Shown: piece by piece, positions 1-5,697 of the stretch
Numbering within the stretch: position 1 is the stretch's first letter
Layout of the letters: every line of letters begins with the position of its first letter
Assembly: GCA_026988395.1 (NCBI GenBank)
Contig: JALSLI010000133.1
Location: forward strand, 1 to 47,134
Reading direction: 5' to 3'
Origin: Flavobacteriaceae bacterium
Lineage (GTDB): Bacteria; Bacteroidota; Bacteroidia; Flavobacteriales; Flavobacteriaceae
DNA: 47,134 nt
Made by a program: the position numbers and the translations under genes
Notes under the pieces: generated by a model
Told to the model about the DNA's origin: nothing
Databases searched by the model: none
What the model saw: the letters and a program-made list of their open reading frames with translations, nothing else

Positions 1-605
1 ATGGTTCTATGTTTGGTGAAGAATATACATTAGTTGCTTGTGCCGATTATATTTTAGGCAAAAACAAAGGAAATACGGTTTCCAATCTGTCTTCATCTAG
101 AGCTTTGGCAGATATTACCAAAAAACACGGTGGAGAATATTTTGCTTCTGCTGTTGGCGAAGTAAATGTAGTAAAAACTATGAAAGATAAAAATGCCGTT
201 ATCGGAGGTGAAGGAAATGGCGGAATTATCTATCCTGATGCACATTATGGAAGAGATTCCTTAGTTGGTGTTGCTTTGTTTTTAAGCCATTTGGCCGAGA
301 AAAAAATCTCTGCTAAAGAGTTACGAGAATCCTATCCGCAATATTTTATGAGTAAAAATAAGATTCAGTTAACACCACAAATCAATGTGGAAGAATTGCT
401 ATTAAAAATAAAAGAAAAATATAAAAACGAAAAAGTTTCGACCATAGATGGTGTAAAAATTGATTTTAAAAATGAATGGGTACATCTAAGAAAATCAAAT
501 ACCGAACCGATTATTAGAATTTATACCGAAAGCACAACTCCGGAAAAAGCAACTGAATTAGCACAAAAAATGATGCAAGAAATAGCGGAAATTGCCGGGA
601 TTTAA
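1..605 (+). CDS. glmM: Phosphoglucosamine mutase-type phosphohexomutase, 3' part (5' end outside window)
   Basis: This is the C-terminal ~200 residues of an alpha-D-phosphohexomutase. The reading frame is open from the first bases of the window, so the true start lies to the left. The family moves phosphate between C6 and C1 of a hexose; GlmM makes glucosamine-1-phosphate for UDP-GlcNAc. The sugar-binding loop of domain 3 is visible (GEGNGGIIYPDAHYGRD), as is the phosphate-binding loop of domain 4 in the form RKSNTEPIIRIY, where many relatives have R-x-SGTEP. The active-site serine region is missing from the window. Substrate choice (glucosamine versus mannose or glucose) cannot be read from this part, so glmM is the likeliest assignment and not a proven one. 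The gene ends 4 bases inside the convergent DUF962 gene. Confidence 0.8.
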   Translation, partial: GSMFGEEYTLVACADYILGKNKGNTVSNLSSSRALADITKKHGGEYFASAVGEVNVVKTMKDKNAVIGGEGNGGIIYPDAHYGRDSLVGVALFLSHLAEKKISAKELRESYPQYFMSKNKIQLTPQINVEELLLKIKEKYKNEKVSTIDGVKIDFKNEWVHLRKSNTEPIIRIYTESTTPEKATELAQKMMQEIAEIAGI

Positions 606-1060
606 CCAAACATTTTCTTAAAAACCCAAGCAGGACCAATTAATAAAAACTGTATATCTTTAAAAAAGGAAGGTTTTTTTCCTTCTATTTTATGTCCGTA
701 AAATTGACCAATCCATGCTACAACAAATAGGCCTAAATTAAAGTAAAACAAATTTACATATTTAGATAAGTAATAATTTAAAACCAATACCAAAACAGAA
801 AATAACAACATCCTTAAAAAGGTTTTAATAGATAATTGCAAATAAAGTAACAACACTCCAATTAAAAACACACTTGACCAATTTACAAATAAAGGGCTTT
901 TAATTGGTATAATACGCTGTAAAAAAGAAGTATCAATTGCCATTAACATACCAATAATACTAAAATAAATGAGTGGTACACAAATATAATGTATCGCTTG
1001 ATTTTTAGGATTTTGATGGCTAACAGCATATTCTGCAAACCAATTTTGTTCTGATTTCAT
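602..1060 (-). CDS. DUF962 / Mpo1-like membrane protein
   Basis: A 152-residue integral membrane protein of the DUF962 (YGL010w/Mpo1-like) family. The N-terminus has the family signature: H15, then N-P-x-N-x-x-I-H24 running into the first hydrophobic segment. About four membrane segments follow (roughly 26-46, 58-78, 80-98, 101-120), and near the end there is a second histidine region, GHKIEGKKPSF. Yeast Mpo1 is an iron-dependent dioxygenase in fatty acid alpha-oxidation of phytosphingosine, and its metal-binding histidines correspond to this type of motif. Whether bacterial members act on sphingoid lipids is unknown. It is convergent with the phosphohexomutase gene, and the two stops overlap. 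A possible promoter (TTG-N21-TATCTTTA on the minus strand, 1080-1111) lies just upstream. Confidence 0.8.
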   Translation of the reverse strand: MKSEQNWFAEYAVSHQNPKNQAIHYICVPLIYFSIIGMLMAIDTSFLQRIIPIKSPLFVNWSSVFLIGVLLLYLQLSIKTFLRMLLFSVLVLVLNYYLSKYVNLFYFNLGLFVVAWIGQFYGHKIEGKKPSFFKDIQFLLIGPAWVFKKMFG

Positions 1061-1079
1061 AAAATAAGATTTAAAATGT

Positions 1080-1111
1080 TAAAGATAAGAAATTCATAAA
1101 AAAAGAAACAA
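1080..1111 (-). promoter_or_regulatory. Possible promoter of the DUF962 gene
   Basis: On the minus strand, TTG (1109-1111) is followed after 21 bases by TATCTTTA (1080-1087), close to the Bacteroidota consensus TTG-N19-TAnnTTTG but with the last G missing and two extra spacer bases. The start codon is about 20 bases downstream. Confidence 0.35.
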
Positions 1112-1142
1112 AATATTTTTTAAAACTTATTTTAGAAAAAAC

Positions 1143-1172
1143 TTGCTGTAAAAAAATATGTTCTTATATTTG
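1143..1172 (+). promoter_or_regulatory. Bacteroidota-type promoter of the tRNA-Met gene
   Basis: TTG (1143-1145), a 19-base spacer and TATATTTG (1165-1172) match the primary-sigma consensus of Bacteroidota at every specified base. Transcription would start near 1179, a few bases before the tRNA 5' end at 1186. The same 19-base arrangement recurs upstream of the HU gene and rpsL in this window. Confidence 0.8.
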
Positions 1173-1185
1173 CACTCGCAAAAAT

Positions 1186-1259
1186 GGCGAGGTAGCTCAG
1201 TTGGTTAGAGCATCGGATTCATAACCCGAAGGTCGGCAGTTCAAGTCTGCTCCTCGCTA
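1186..1259 (+). tRNA. tRNA-Met (CAT anticodon)
   Basis: A full cloverleaf can be drawn. The acceptor stem GGCGAGG pairs with CCTCGCT, including a G1-U72 wobble. The D arm begins TAGCTCAG, the anticodon loop is TTCATAA with anticodon CAT, and the T arm is GGCAG-TTCAAGT-CTGCT. The discriminator is A73 (1259) and the 3' CCA is not encoded. The anticodon stem has an A-C opposition next to the loop and lacks the three consecutive G-C pairs of an initiator tRNA, so this is probably elongator Met. A CAT anticodon could also be an Ile tRNA modified to lysidine; the body cannot exclude that with certainty. It has its own promoter and terminator. Confidence 0.95.
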
Positions 1260-1270
1260 CAACTTTTAAA

Positions 1271-1300
1271 AACACTTCATATTTGTATGAGGTGTTTTTT
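1271..1300 (+). terminator. Intrinsic terminator of the tRNA-Met gene
   Basis: AACACTTCAT (1271-1280), loop ATTTGT, ATGAGGTGTT (1287-1296) form a ten-pair stem with one G-U pair. A T-run continues to 1300, touching the last base of the convergent HNH gene. Confidence 0.85.
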
Positions 1301-2279
1301 ATTTGAAAATATTTTGTCGATGCCATTCTAAATTTTCAAGATTCGGTAAAAATCGCTTATCTTTTGGTAAAATGATTCTCTTTCCATGAAATTGTTTAAT
1401 GGAGTAGCTCTTATCGGAAACAAAATTTTCATTAAATTTATTAGACACAACAACTTTATAATCTTTATCGATAGTTAGCATTCCTCTATCAAAAGCTCTA
1501 TGAATATTTGGAGATAAACTAATCCCATTTGTAATTGTATCATCATAAGAAACACTAAAAGGTTTAATATGACAAGCATCTACCATAGAAATGTTAAAAG
1601 TTGCATTAATTTGTAAGCCTGTAACAGCACATCTATTCTTATATATAATTGGCACTTTCCTTTTAAAAATTGTACTACGTATAAAAGTTTCTTCAAAATA
1701 CTCTTCTTCTTTAAGGTTTTTTTGAAGTTCTTTTAAGGTAATTGAATATTCATCAGGGCTATCAAATAATATTTTTTCTTCGGCAGATTTATAATATAAA
1801 TCACTATTTTTGAAATTAAAATGATGTTTCGTACTTGGAAAATATTTGTCTAAAATAGCATTCAGAAGTTTATTTCTATCGATTTTATTTTGCATAAAAT
1901 CATACAAATCTTCATCCAAATATACATATTCAACCGCATCATTTAAATTACTAAAAGATTTCATTGCGATTTTAGAATTAACTATACCTTCAAAACCATA
2001 CTTAGGTTTTAAATACCAAAAACTCGAAGACCTTAAATGATAAAAAGGCAATGCAAAAATACAATGATGATCCGTCTCTACTAAATCACTCCAAATACGT
2101 TTAAATTCACCCACCAATTCCGGTGTAATAAACACCTTATTTTCTTTAATATTATCATTATAAAACTGAGAAATAACACTTAACAACAAAATTGGTTTGT
2201 GAGGGGCTCCTCCTTTTTTATAATCTCTACGTAAATGCGTAAAATCGTAAATAAATTTATCAAGAGTCTTTTTTTTCAA
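1299..2279 (-). CDS. HNH endonuclease, possible DNA-sulfur-binding type
   Basis: A 326-residue predicted restriction endonuclease. The C-terminal part is a complete HNH_2 nuclease: C217 (CAVTG), H237 (DACHIKP), N251 (NGISLSP) and H260 (HRAFDRG), with metal and catalytic positions intact. The N-terminal ~150 residues carry the PHKPILLL motif (26-33), LPFYHLR (77-83) and FWYLKP (87-92). These resemble the domain fused to HNH in ScoMcrA-like enzymes, which recognise phosphorothioated DNA; that assignment is from memory of the family and is not an alignment. No methyltransferase, dnd or other restriction gene is near. The start is a TTG, because no ATG or GTG lies nearby and an in-frame TAG is three codons upstream. 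It sits directly behind a tRNA gene, a common site for acquired genes. Confidence 0.85.
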   Translation of the reverse strand: MKKKTLDKFIYDFTHLRRDYKKGGAPHKPILLLSVISQFYNDNIKENKVFITPELVGEFKRIWSDLVETDHHCIFALPFYHLRSSSFWYLKPKYGFEGIVNSKIAMKSFSNLNDAVEYVYLDEDLYDFMQNKIDRNKLLNAILDKYFPSTKHHFNFKNSDLYYKSAEEKILFDSPDEYSITLKELQKNLKEEEYFEETFIRSTIFKRKVPIIYKNRCAVTGLQINATFNISMVDACHIKPFSVSYDDTITNGISLSPNIHRAFDRGMLTIDKDYKVVVSNKFNENFVSDKSYSIKQFHGKRIILPKDKRFLPNLENLEWHRQNIFK

Positions 2280-2298
2280 ATTTTTCTATTTAGATAAG

Positions 2299-2306
2299 CA
2301 AATATA
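2299..2306 (-). promoter_or_regulatory. Candidate -7 element of the HNH gene
   Basis: The minus strand reads TATATTTG, a perfect -7 box, about 20 bases before the TTG start. No TTG is present at the expected -33 distance. The very short predicted leader supports the TTG as the real initiation codon. Confidence 0.45.
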
Positions 2307-2357
2307 AAAATATTACACCTAAAGCCATTTAAAACAACAAAAAAACACAAAAATATT

Positions 2358-2387
2358 TTGCTATAATTTGCGATTTACATATATTGG
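2358..2387 (+). promoter_or_regulatory. Promoter of the START-domain gene
   Basis: TTG (2358-2360), exactly 19 bases, then TATATTGG (2380-2387), one base off the TAnnTTTG consensus. Predicted transcription start near 2394 and an untranslated leader of about 15 bases. Confidence 0.6.
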
Positions 2388-2408
2388 CAAAATTATAAAT
2401 TGAAACTG

Positions 2409-2795
2409 ATGAGTAAGAAAATAAAATTTGAATTAGAATTCCCGATACATGCATCCTCCTCTTTTTTACACCATTACCTTGCTACACCTGATGGTTTAAG
2501 CGAGTGGTTTGCCGACAATGTAAATTCAAGAGGTGAACTATTTACCTTTTTTTGGGATGGATCCGAAGAACAAGCAAAACAAAAAATATCCAGTAAGGAA
2601 GAAAAAGTACGATATAATTGGCTGGAAGAAGAAGATGAAGATGTTTATTTTGAATTTAAAATAGTAATTGATGAGCTCACCAATGATTTGGCTTTAATTG
2701 TAACCGATTTTGCTGAAGAAGATGAAGTGGAAGAACAAAAAATGTTTTGGGAAAACCAAATAGACACTTTAAAACGCTGTATAGGAGCTGCTTAA
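2409..2795 (+). CDS. START-like (SRPBCC/AHSA1-type) domain protein
   Basis: A 128-residue single-domain protein of the START-like superfamily, of a type common in Bacteroidota. The elements seen are the N-terminal strand followed by a helix with FLHHYLATPDGLSEWFAD (the AHSA1-like sequence in which a helix is followed by L-x-x-WF), alternating strands, and a C-terminal amphipathic helix ending in W-x-x-x-L-x-x-L-K. Such folds enclose a hydrophobic cavity; ligand and role are not known for this one. It is strongly acidic. ATG at 2409 is preferred over an in-frame TTG three codons earlier, since it sits 15 bases from the predicted transcription start. The aminotransferase gene follows after 10 bases, so both are likely co-transcribed. 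Confidence 0.8.
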   Translation: MSKKIKFELEFPIHASSSFLHHYLATPDGLSEWFADNVNSRGELFTFFWDGSEEQAKQKISSKEEKVRYNWLEEEDEDVYFEFKIVIDELTNDLALIVTDFAEEDEVEEQKMFWENQIDTLKRCIGAA

Positions 2796-2805
2796 TTACA
2801 TATGT

Positions 2806-3624
2806 ATGTTAAATTTTAATGGCGAAATTTTTGATAAAGAAAATTTCAAACTTCCGTATAACAACAGAGCATTTTATTACGGTGATGCTTTATTTGAAAC
2901 TTTAAAGTTTAAAAATAATACTGTTTTTTTTTCTGAAGATCACTATTTTAGATTAATGGCTTCTATGCGTATGTTACGTATGGAAATTCCGCTTTATTTT
3001 TCATTTGAATTTTTTGAATCGGAAATCCTAAAAACCCTAAATGCAAATAAACTAACAGAAGCAAGAATTCGTTTTCAAGTTTTTAGAAAAGAAGGTGGTT
3101 ATTATCTTCCTAAAACAAATGATATTCATTTTCTTATTGAAGTTTCTAATTTACAAGTCACTAAAAAAGAAACTTACGAATTAGATGTCTTTAAAGATTT
3201 TTATGTTTATAGCGGATTACTATCTAATTTAAAAACCACAAACCGAATAATTAATGTAGTTGCTAGTATTTTTGCCGATGAAAATCATTTAGACGACTGT
3301 ATCTTGTTAAACGAAAAAAAACGTGTTGTAGAAACTACTAAGGCAAATATTTTTTTAGTAAAAGGAACGGAAATTCGCACACCTTGTTTAACCGAAGGTT
3401 GTATAAAGGGTATTATGCGTAAAAAAGTTATAGAAGAAATACAACGGATTGGTATGTACCAATTAATTGAAACAGAGATTTCTCCTTTTGAAATTCAAAA
3501 AGCAGATGCTGTTTTTGTAACAAACTCTATAATCGGCATTCAACCGGTAAAAAAATACCGTAAAAAAATATTCAATACAGCAATAATTGACATCATTACA
3601 GAGGATTTTGAAATTGATTTTTAA
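2806..3624 (+). CDS. Class IV aminotransferase (PLP-dependent; BCAT or aminodeoxychorismate lyase type)
   Basis: A 272-residue fold-type IV PLP enzyme. K143 in SNLKTTNRI is the expected Schiff-base lysine, E176 and N181 lie in the conserved VVETTKANIFLV stretch, and TPCLTEGCIKGIMR is the phosphate-side loop. The N-terminal segment (NNRAFYYGDALFETLK) is typical of the family. Members include branched-chain aminotransferase, D-amino acid aminotransferase and 4-amino-4-deoxychorismate lyase (PabC). The short length (BCATs are usually 300 or more) and the N-terminus favour a PabC-like role in folate synthesis, but specificity cannot be settled by eye. It follows the START gene closely and converges on yqgE with a 2-base gap. 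Confidence 0.85.
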   Translation: MLNFNGEIFDKENFKLPYNNRAFYYGDALFETLKFKNNTVFFSEDHYFRLMASMRMLRMEIPLYFSFEFFESEILKTLNANKLTEARIRFQVFRKEGGYYLPKTNDIHFLIEVSNLQVTKKETYELDVFKDFYVYSGLLSNLKTTNRIINVVASIFADENHLDDCILLNEKKRVVETTKANIFLVKGTEIRTPCLTEGCIKGIMRKKVIEEIQRIGMYQLIETEISPFEIQKADAVFVTNSIIGIQPVKKYRKKIFNTAIIDIITEDFEIDF

Positions 3625-3626
3625 CC

Positions 3627-4184
3627 TCAATTAAGTCTTGGATCGATGGGTGCATTTGCCCAAATTTTATACTTATTACCAAGTTTTAAAATCTCTTCTT
3701 TCCATAAAGTCTTCGGGTTGGTTAAAAACACATTTTTATAAGAGTTCGTTTTAACAATCCATGATTTTTCTTTTAACTCAGAGAATAATTGTCCTTTTGA
3801 CCAACCGGAATAACCCAGAAAAAACCGAATATCTTTTGGTTGAAGCAACCCTTTAATCAATAAACTTTTTACGGCTTCAAAATTCCCTCCCCAATAAATA
3901 CCATTTGATATTTTTACACTATCCGGAATTAACTCCGGCACACTGTGCACAAAATATAAATTATTTTTGGCTACAGGTCCGCCTCTAAAAACCGGAAAAT
4001 CCACATCTAAATCCTGAAATAAATCGGACAAACGATAAGTACTTAACCTATTTAAAACAAAGCCAACAGAACCACTTGTACTATGCTCTGTTAATAAAAT
4101 TACAGCTCTGCTAAATTCATGATCATCTAATATTGCAGGTTCTGCAATTAATAAATCACCGGTATGTGGTATTGTTTTTATCAT
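3627..4184 (-). CDS. yqgE: YqgE/AlgH family protein (DUF179)
   Basis: A 185-residue member of the YqgE/AlgH family. Diagnostic segments are the N-terminal G-x-LLIAEP, then HEFSRAVILLTEHS, GSVGFVLNRL, the RGGPV loop and FFLGYSGWSKGQL. The family is widespread and its biochemical role is unresolved; AlgH has been linked to alginate expression in Pseudomonas. The ATG at 4184 is chosen because the longer reading would use a TTG that lies inside a good -7 box (minus-strand TACATTTG, 4194-4201). Transcription from that box would start almost at the ATG, giving a nearly leaderless message. Confidence 0.88.
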   Translation of the reverse strand: MIKTIPHTGDLLIAEPAILDDHEFSRAVILLTEHSTSGSVGFVLNRLSTYRLSDLFQDLDVDFPVFRGGPVAKNNLYFVHSVPELIPDSVKISNGIYWGGNFEAVKSLLIKGLLQPKDIRFFLGYSGWSKGQLFSELKEKSWIVKTNSYKNVFLTNPKTLWKEEILKLGNKYKIWANAPIDPRLN

Positions 4185-4193
4185 ATGTATACT

Positions 4194-4201
4194 CAAATGT
4201 A
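4194..4201 (-). promoter_or_regulatory. Candidate -7 element of yqgE
   Basis: Minus-strand TACATTTG matches TAnnTTTG fully and lies ten bases before the ATG at 4184. The matching -33 region falls in the HU terminator and has no TTG, so the promoter is only half supported. Confidence 0.4.
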
Positions 4202-4220
4202 AAAAAAATTCCGGAAATAA

Positions 4221-4250
4221 AAAAACTCTTCTTAAAAAAGAAGAGTTTTT
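4221..4250 (-). terminator. Intrinsic terminator of the HU gene
   Basis: A perfect 13-pair stem, AAAAACTCTTCTT / AAGAAGAGTTTTT, with a four-base loop (4234-4237). It lies 20 bases past the HU stop codon and is followed on the minus strand by further T residues. Confidence 0.9.
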
Positions 4251-4269
4251 ACATAAAATTTTTTACGTT

Positions 4270-4542
4270 CTAGTTTACTGCATTTTTCAATTCAGAACCA
4301 GCTTTAAATTTTACTACATTTTTAGCAGCAATTTTTATTGTTTCTCCTGTTTGAGGGTTTCTTCCGTTTCTTGCAGCTCTTTTAGATACATCCCAAGATC
4401 CGAAACCTACTAATGATACTTTTCCTCCTTTTTTAAGAGTTGATTTTACAGCATCCATCATTCCGCTTAATGCTTTTCCTGCTGCTGCTTTAGAAATACC
4501 TGCCTCAGCAGCCATTGCTTCAATTAATTCTGATTTGTTCAT
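4270..4542 (-). CDS. HU-family DNA-binding protein
   Basis: A 90-residue histone-like protein, the normal HU length. The N-terminal dimerisation helices (NKSELIEAMA, ISKAAAGKAL) are followed by VSLVGFGSW and the DNA-binding arm with the signature GRNPQTGETIKI (residues 60-71), including the proline that intercalates into bent DNA. It compacts and bends chromosomal DNA as a dimer. It is a single-gene transcript: a clear promoter lies 50-80 bases upstream and a strong terminator just downstream. A pair of 12-base direct repeats lies upstream of the promoter. Confidence 0.96.
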   Translation of the reverse strand: MNKSELIEAMAAEAGISKAAAGKALSGMMDAVKSTLKKGGKVSLVGFGSWDVSKRAARNGRNPQTGETIKIAAKNVVKFKAGSELKNAVN

Positions 4543-4592
4543 AATTAAAATTTTTTAATTGATTAATATTTTGTTTTTGCTATAAAGCAGAG

Positions 4593-4622
4593 CAAATATA
4601 GGTTTTACAAGGGTTTACACAA
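4593..4622 (-). promoter_or_regulatory. Bacteroidota-type promoter of the HU gene
   Basis: On the minus strand, TTG (4620-4622), exactly 19 bases, then TATATTTG (4593-4600). All consensus bases match. Predicted transcription start near 4586, leaving an untranslated leader of about 44 bases. Confidence 0.8.
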
Positions 4623-4645
4623 GTTTTAAGACAACAAATGTTACC

Positions 4646-4678
4646 TTTTGTTAATAAATAACAGCATTTTGTTAATAA
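4646..4678. repeat. 12-base direct repeat pair upstream of the HU promoter
   Basis: TTTTGTTAATAA occurs at 4646-4657 and again at 4667-4678. The copies start 21 bases apart, two turns of B-DNA, and lie 24-56 bases upstream of the -33 element of the HU promoter. The spacing would put both copies on one face of the helix, as expected for a pair of regulator sites. Confidence 0.6.
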
Positions 4679-4738
4679 CCTTGCTGTAAAAGATGCTATT
4701 TTATTACAAATCAAGTAAAATAAAGGTTTAAACCCAAT

Positions 4739-5692
4739 TTATTTTACATATGCATTTTCTGAAAATTTAAAGCCATTTAAAAAACTCACCACATCCATTT
4801 TTCGTTTTCCGGCTACTTTTAACTCCTTTATATATATAAAACCTTCAGATACGGCAATTTTCATTTCTTTTTTAGATGTCACAATTTTCCCTACAGGTAA
4901 ACTATGCTTTTCAACAATTTTATCTGCTTTATAAATTTTCATTTCTACAACATCTTTATCATTGTAGATTGTTGTCCATGCTAATGGATAAGGAGCCAAT
5001 CCTCTTATTTTATTATATATCGAAACAAGAGAATCCTTCCAATCAATTTTACAAGTATCTTTATATAATTTAGGTGCAGGTTTAAACTCTTTTTTGGGCT
5101 GTGGTTTTGTTTTTATTTCTCCTTTCTCTATTTGAGCAATTGTTTCATTGACCAAATCACTACCTAAATACATTAATTTATCGTGTAAATCTCCTGCATT
5201 TTCATTAGGAAGTATTTCTATTTCTTTTTGTAGAATAATTTCTCCGGTATCAATTTTATCATCAATAAAAAACGTGGTTACACCGGTTTTCTCTTCTCCA
5301 TTTATGATTGCCCAATTTATAGGTGCCGCACCTCGATATTGGGGCAATAAAGAAGCATGAAGATTAAATGTACCGTATTTTGGCATTTGCCATACTGCTT
5401 TGGGCAACATTCTAAAAGCTACCACAACTTGTAAATTTACATTTAAACTCTTTAGTTCTTCTAAAAAATCTTCATTTTTTAAGTTGGTAGGTTGTACTAT
5501 TTTTAGGTTATTTTCCAAAGCAAATTTTTTAACGGCGGATTGGTGTATTTTTCGTCCTCTTCCTGCCGGTTTATCAGGTGCTGTTATAACGCCTGCAACG
5601 GTATATCCTTTATCTATAATTCCTTTTAAAATGGTTACGGCAAACTCGGGCGTTCCCATAAAAACGATTTTTATGTCTTTTTTATTTTTCAT
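4739..5692 (-). CDS. fmt: Methionyl-tRNA formyltransferase
   Basis: A complete 317-residue Fmt. It transfers a formyl group from 10-formyl-tetrahydrofolate to Met-tRNA(fMet) for initiation. The N-terminal formyltransferase domain has FMGTPEFA (11-18), the PAGRGRK loop and the catalytic stretch N110-L-H112-ASLLPQYRGAAPINW with D148 in DDKIDTG. The C-terminal OB-like domain (about 210-317) is present. The start lies 5 bases downstream of the recQ stop, so fmt is the last gene of an ATPase-recQ-fmt unit. No clear terminator follows; the HU promoter region begins about 60 bases past the stop. Confidence 0.97.
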   Translation of the reverse strand: MKNKKDIKIVFMGTPEFAVTILKGIIDKGYTVAGVITAPDKPAGRGRKIHQSAVKKFALENNLKIVQPTNLKNEDFLEELKSLNVNLQVVVAFRMLPKAVWQMPKYGTFNLHASLLPQYRGAAPINWAIINGEEKTGVTTFFIDDKIDTGEIILQKEIEILPNENAGDLHDKLMYLGSDLVNETIAQIEKGEIKTKPQPKKEFKPAPKLYKDTCKIDWKDSLVSIYNKIRGLAPYPLAWTTIYNDKDVVEMKIYKADKIVEKHSLPVGKIVTSKKEMKIAVSEGFIYIKELKVAGKRKMDVVSFLNGFKFSENAYVK

Positions 5693-5697
5693 TCGTT

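Noticed and set aside
1846-2040. Plus-strand open frame of 64 codons antisense to the HNH gene
   Set aside because: It lies wholly inside a well-supported gene, has low-complexity composition and no motif or promoter.
2206-2213. GCTCCTCC inside the HNH gene resembling the tRNA-Met 3' end (GCTCCTCGCT)
   Set aside because: Only seven bases agree and it lies inside the coding region, too short for an att-site duplication.
4661-4687. ACAGCA/TGCTGT inverted repeat as the fmt terminator
   Set aside because: Six pairs with a 15-base loop and no T-run; it overlaps the direct repeats upstream of the HU gene.
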